This document shows, piece after piece, positions 60,685-64,000 of a stretch of 64,000 bases of DNA. Position numbers and translations under genes: made by a program. Numbering within the stretch: the stretch's first letter is position 1; each line of letters opens with the position of its first letter. Below the pieces are notes generated by a model. That model searched no databases. It had not been told where the DNA came from and worked only from the letters and a program-made list of their open reading frames with translations. The stretch is from Terriglobia bacterium (GTDB lineage: Bacteria > Acidobacteriota > Terriglobia > Acidiferrales > UBA7541): the NCBI GenBank assembly GCA_020073485.1, contig JAIQFB010000006.1, forward strand, positions 62,001-126,000, written 5' to 3'.

Positions 60685-62517
60685 ATGTCGACTAAAGGCA
60701 CTCATATTCCGGATTGGCTGAACGTTCCGTTCGCCGGTATCACGCCCGCGCCTTCGCAGGAAAAGGGGCAGGATCTGTTTCCCACGGGCAACTGGCGCTC
60801 CATCCGCCCCGTGTACCGCGACAAGTTGCCGCCCTGCAACAACGCCTGCGGCACCAACGAAAAGATCCAAGGCTACCTCGACCTGGTGAAGCGCGGCAAG
60901 TATCTGGACGCCTACGCGCTGATCAAGGAAGACATGCCTTTCCCGTCAATCACGGGGCGCGTGTGTTACCACCCGTGCGAGCAAGCTTGCAACCGCGGGC
61001 AGTACGATGAGGCTATCTCGATTCGCGCGGTCGAGCGCTTTCTCGGCGATCTCGGACAGGCCCTGGCGAGAGACGTGGTCAAGGCCGGAACGCCCAACGG
61101 CAAGAAAGTCGCCGTCGTCGGGTCGGGTCCCGCGGGACACAGCGCCGCGTACCAGCTGGCGCGGCTCGGCTACAAAGTGACCATTCTGGAAAAATCTCCA
61201 AAGGCCGGCGGACTCAACCGTGGCGGTATTCCCGACTGGGTTTTGCCTCAGCACATTCTTGACCGCGAAATCGAGCGCCTGGTCGAGCTCGGTATCACGA
61301 TCAAGACCAACACTGAAGTCGGCAAGGATGTCTCCTGGGATAGCCTCAAGAAGGACTACGACGCCGTCGTGCTGGCCGTGGGCCTCACCGAGCCCAACAG
61401 TGCGCGGGCCGAAGGCGAAAATAAGGCCGGCGTGATTTTCGGATTGCCGTTCCTGCGCGACATTGGCATGGGGACGTCCAAGGTCAAGCTGGGCGCCCGC
61501 GTGGCCGTCATCGGCGGCGGCAACACCGCCATCGACTGCGCCCGCGAAGCGCTGCGGCAGGGTGCCGTGGAAGTCACGATGATCACCGTCGAGGGCGGCC
61601 CCAAGGAAATGCCGGCAGTTCCCGAAGACCTGCACGACATGATGGAAGAAGGGGTGGAACTGTTGCACGGCCGGGCCATGACCGCCGTGCTTGGCGACGG
61701 CAAGGTCGAAGCCTTGGAATTGCGCCCGGCGCGATTTGCCGGGGCCATCAACGCCTCGCCGATCGTCATCGATCGTGAGTCCAAAGCCGAGCGCTTCCCC
61801 GTGGACAACGTAATCATCGCTGTCGGACAGCACGCTTCGCTGGGCTGGCTGCCGGCCGAATTCAAGAACGAGCGCGGCACGATCAAGATGGACAAGTTCG
61901 GGCGCCTGGGCGACACGAACTTCTTCGCTGCGGGCGACATCGCGCAGGTGGGCTCGGGCCAGCCGCTGATGGTGGTGAATGCGGTCGGCGACGGCAAGCG
62001 CATCGCGTTCAATCTGGATAAGGTTCTTCGCGGCGAGGCCTTGCAGCCGAGGTCCATTCCCATCGACGTCATCGTGGATCTGAACCGCATGAACATGACG
62101 TATTTTCCCAACTTCCCGCGCGTCAAGCAGGCCATGTTGGCGCCGACGAGCCGGCGCAAGACGCAGGAGGAAGTGATTCTTGCGTACACCGAAGAGCAGG
62201 CGGTCGAGGAAGCCAGCCGGTGTTTCAGTTGCGGCACCTGCAACGCCTGCGACAACTGCTACCTGGTTTGCCCCGAGCCGTGCATCGTGCGCTCGACGCG
62301 TTCCAACGGCCTCTATAAAATCCTGGTCGACTACTGCAAAGGCTGCCGCGTGTGCATCGAGGAATGTCCGACGGGATGCCTCGAAGGCGTGCCGGAACTC
62401 GACTTCGATACGGGAGTCGTTCGTATGGATACGGCTTTCGCCATCTCGCAGGGACTGCATGGACGCCAGGCCGAAGAGTTGAGGAGTCTGCCGGACCGGG
62501 TGCCGAAGAGCATTTAG
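60685..62517 (+). CDS. GltD-like FAD/NAD(P) oxidoreductase fused to a 2x[4Fe-4S] ferredoxin (delta-like) domain
   Basis: A 610-aa redox subunit. The N-terminal Fe-S helical domain (about 45-110) has PCNNACG and CYHPCEQACNRGQ Cys sets. FAD site GSGPAGHSAAYQLARLG near 148 and NAD(P) site IGGGNTAIDCAREALRQG near 275 follow, with GDIAQVGSG closing the flavin domain. The C terminus carries CFSCGTCNACDNCYLVCPEPC and CKGCRVCIEECP, i.e. the PorD-type two-cluster ferredoxin in the same chain. It should pass electrons from the thiamine-dependent subunits to NAD(P). An AAAGGA site precedes the ATG. In the phenylglyoxylate enzyme these parts are separate proteins (as I recall). Confidence 0.9.
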   Translation: MSTKGTHIPDWLNVPFAGITPAPSQEKGQDLFPTGNWRSIRPVYRDKLPPCNNACGTNEKIQGYLDLVKRGKYLDAYALIKEDMPFPSITGRVCYHPCEQACNRGQYDEAISIRAVERFLGDLGQALARDVVKAGTPNGKKVAVVGSGPAGHSAAYQLARLGYKVTILEKSPKAGGLNRGGIPDWVLPQHILDREIERLVELGITIKTNTEVGKDVSWDSLKKDYDAVVLAVGLTEPNSARAEGENKAGVIFGLPFLRDIGMGTSKVKLGARVAVIGGGNTAIDCAREALRQGAVEVTMITVEGGPKEMPAVPEDLHDMMEEGVELLHGRAMTAVLGDGKVEALELRPARFAGAINASPIVIDRESKAERFPVDNVIIAVGQHASLGWLPAEFKNERGTIKMDKFGRLGDTNFFAAGDIAQVGSGQPLMVVNAVGDGKRIAFNLDKVLRGEALQPRSIPIDVIVDLNRMNMTYFPNFPRVKQAMLAPTSRRKTQEEVILAYTEEQAVEEASRCFSCGTCNACDNCYLVCPEPCIVRSTRSNGLYKILVDYCKGCRVCIEECPTGCLEGVPELDFDTGVVRMDTAFAISQGLHGRQAEELRSLPDRVPKSI

Positions 62518-62623
62518 GGCCGCGATTCGTACAAGCTGCAGCCGGGCGCCGCTGCGAAGCAATGCGCGGCGCCCGGGTAATAAAATTGGAATGTTCGCCA
62601 GCGGGCGGACAGTGGAGTGAACC

Positions 62624-63832
62624 ATGGCAACGGTTACGGCAACGAAAAAGAAGACCGTCCGGATGAACGGCTGCGTGGCCGCGGCACAGGCCGCCAAGTA
62701 CGCCAACGTGGACGTCATTACGGCCTACCCAATCCGGCCGTACACGGCGACGATGATGGCGCTGGCGCAGATGGTAGCCAATGGAGAGCTCGACGCCGAG
62801 TACATCGTGGCCGATAGCGAGCACTCGCAGTTGAGCATCGCGCACGGCGCATCGTCCAGCGGCGCGCGCGTGTTCACCGGCAGCTCCGGCGTCGGCGTGC
62901 AATACGGATACGAACTCTATTCGCCGATTTCCGGAAGCCGCATGCCGGTGCAGATGATGATCGCCGACCGCACGCTCGATCCTCCGGGAGATTTCGGGTC
63001 TGAGCATACGGATGCATTGTCGACGCGTGACATGGGCTGGCTGATGGGCTGGTCCTGCGACGCGCAGGAAGCGTTCGACAATCACCTGATGGCGTTTCGC
63101 ATCGGCGAGGACCCGCGCGTGCTATTGCCGCAGATGGTCTGCCAGGACGGTTTCTTCGTCTCGCACATCACCACGGATGTGGATTTGCCGGACATGGCGC
63201 AGGTGAAGGAATTCCTGCCGGATTACAAGCATCCCTACCCGCTCGATCCGAGGCATCCGGTGTCGCACGGTCCGCAAATCATGCCGGAGCAGGGCCCGCC
63301 GCTGCAACTCGAGCGTGCGCGCGCCATGGAAGGTTCGATGGCGGTGATTGAGCAGGCGCACGAGGAATTCGCGAAAATTTTCGGCCGGAAATACGACCCG
63401 TGGATCGAAGAGTACAAGACTGACGACGCCGATGTGGTCTTCTTCCTGCAGGGCGCTCATGGCGTGACCGCGCGGTACGCAATCAACCATATGCGCGAAC
63501 GCGGCGCGAAAGTCGGCCTCGTTCGGCTCCGCACGATCCGCCCTTATCCGACCGACCGCGTGGCGGAAGTCCTCAGCAAATTCAAAGTCGTCGGCGTCAT
63601 CGAAACCAACATGGGGCTGGGCAGCGTGAGCAGCGGCGGCTCTCTCTATGCCGAGGCTTGCGCGGCGCTGTATGAAAGCCAAAAGCGACCGCTGGTCGTG
63701 TCGTTCATGGCCGGAATGGGCGGCGAAGCGATCGTGCTGAAGGAATTCTACTGGATGACCCAGAAAATGTTGGAAGCGCAGAAGCGTGGCAAGATCGAAA
63801 AGCGCACGCACTGGGTCGGTTTCGAGGAGTAG
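62624..63832 (+). CDS. 2-oxoacid:acceptor oxidoreductase alpha subunit (PorA-like)
   Basis: A 402-aa subunit. TAYPIRPYTATMMALAQM (usually AYPITPQT), then VADSEHSQLSIAHGASSSGARVFTGSSG with the conserved Glu that activates thiamine diphosphate, RDMGWLMGWSCDAQEAFD and VLLPQMVCQDGFFVSH are family hallmarks. The transketolase-C-like part follows about 255-390 (VGLVRLRTIRPYPTDRV, GSLYAEACAAL). It works with the beta subunit that begins at the right edge. GGAG precedes the ATG. The 2-oxoacid (pyruvate, branched, or aryl) is not readable from sequence. Confidence 0.9.
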   Translation: MATVTATKKKTVRMNGCVAAAQAAKYANVDVITAYPIRPYTATMMALAQMVANGELDAEYIVADSEHSQLSIAHGASSSGARVFTGSSGVGVQYGYELYSPISGSRMPVQMMIADRTLDPPGDFGSEHTDALSTRDMGWLMGWSCDAQEAFDNHLMAFRIGEDPRVLLPQMVCQDGFFVSHITTDVDLPDMAQVKEFLPDYKHPYPLDPRHPVSHGPQIMPEQGPPLQLERARAMEGSMAVIEQAHEEFAKIFGRKYDPWIEEYKTDDADVVFFLQGAHGVTARYAINHMRERGAKVGLVRLRTIRPYPTDRVAEVLSKFKVVGVIETNMGLGSVSSGGSLYAEACAALYESQKRPLVVSFMAGMGGEAIVLKEFYWMTQKMLEAQKRGKIEKRTHWVGFEE

Positions 63833-63929
63833 TTTCATTTAAGCAATTTTAGCTACGGCGGACCAAGCGGTTCGCACTACAATATTGGCGGCGCGGGTTT
63901 TCCCGGCGCAGCCATCGGGAGGAACGGAC

Positions 63930-64000
63930 ATGGGAACCATCGAAGTTCAACGGCAATTGCTGCCGATGTTTGAAAGTCCCAATCAGGGGGCGCGCTTCTA
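63930..64000 (+). CDS. Probable 2-oxoacid oxidoreductase beta subunit, 3'-truncated by window edge
   Basis: Only 23 codons are inside the window (MGTIEVQRQLLPMF then ESPNQGARF). A GGGAGGA ribosome site 7 nt before the ATG makes the start convincing. The thiamine-diphosphate beta subunit is the one piece missing from the preceding gamma/GltD/alpha series, so this assignment rests on position, not on motif. Confidence 0.6.
   Translation, partial: MGTIEVQRQLLPMFESPNQGARF

Noticed and set aside
60946-62718. 590-codon antisense frame over the GltD-like gene
   Set aside because: Antisense shadow of a gene with complete FAD, NAD and Fe-S motifs; His/Arg-rich translation without motif.

Overview
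The window reads as chromosomal DNA of a GC-rich, heterotrophic soil-type bacterium, most likely an Acidobacteriota member. That placement is inference from gene content: three very large Oar-like TonB-dependent receptors with an N-terminal carboxypeptidase-regulatory domain, many exported YncE/NHL/streptogramin-lyase-type beta-propellers, heme-c/propeller fusions, Tat-exported enzymes, and short REP-like hairpins at gene ends. I see no rRNA, tRNA, CRISPR, phage or insertion sequence. Gene density is high and both window edges cut a gene.

Region 1 (1-14 kb) looks like an amide/N-heterocycle scavenging island. It holds the 3' part of an acetamidase/formamidase, an AtzH/HpxZ-like protein, a first TonB-dependent receptor, a DUF3891 protein, and a minus-strand operon. 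The operon runs deaminase, FAD oxidase, creatininase-family amidohydrolase, CocE-like hydrolase, ABC ATPase, ABC permease; the last five genes are joined by 4-bp stop/start overlaps. Its lipoprotein substrate-binding protein is transcribed divergently.

Region 2 (14-26 kb) carries two more receptors, a serine-glyoxylate-type aminotransferase, an NTF2-like protein, an exported amidohydrolase lacking the usual catalytic Asp, and a propeller. Region 3 (26-43 kb) has an MFS transporter, a 2-hydroxyacid dehydrogenase, a plus-strand set of Tat-exported phosphonoacetate-hydrolase-like phosphatase, M24 hydrolase and SDR, three exported propellers, malate synthase, a 990-aa FAD/Fe-S 2-hydroxyacid dehydrogenase and a Tat-signalled MmgE/PrpD protein. 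Enzymes that make or use glyoxylate or 2-hydroxyacids recur across regions 2 and 3.

Region 4 (43-56 kb) has a second MFS transporter, an operon of heme/propeller fusion, GlcG-like protein and propeller, two cupins, a MetE-like methyltransferase, a second heme/propeller fusion with a small cytochrome c, a tandem NTF2 protein, and a SoxC/SoxD-type sulfite dehydrogenase pair.

Region 5 (56-64 kb) is the most unusual. A FadR-type regulator faces a promoter with a FadR-like operator. That promoter precedes a 113-aa unknown protein, translationally coupled to a CDC48/p97-type AAA+ ATPase whose D2 ring appears catalytically disabled. A 2-oxoacid:acceptor oxidoreductase set (gamma, GltD/Fe-S fusion, alpha, start of beta) follows on the same strand.
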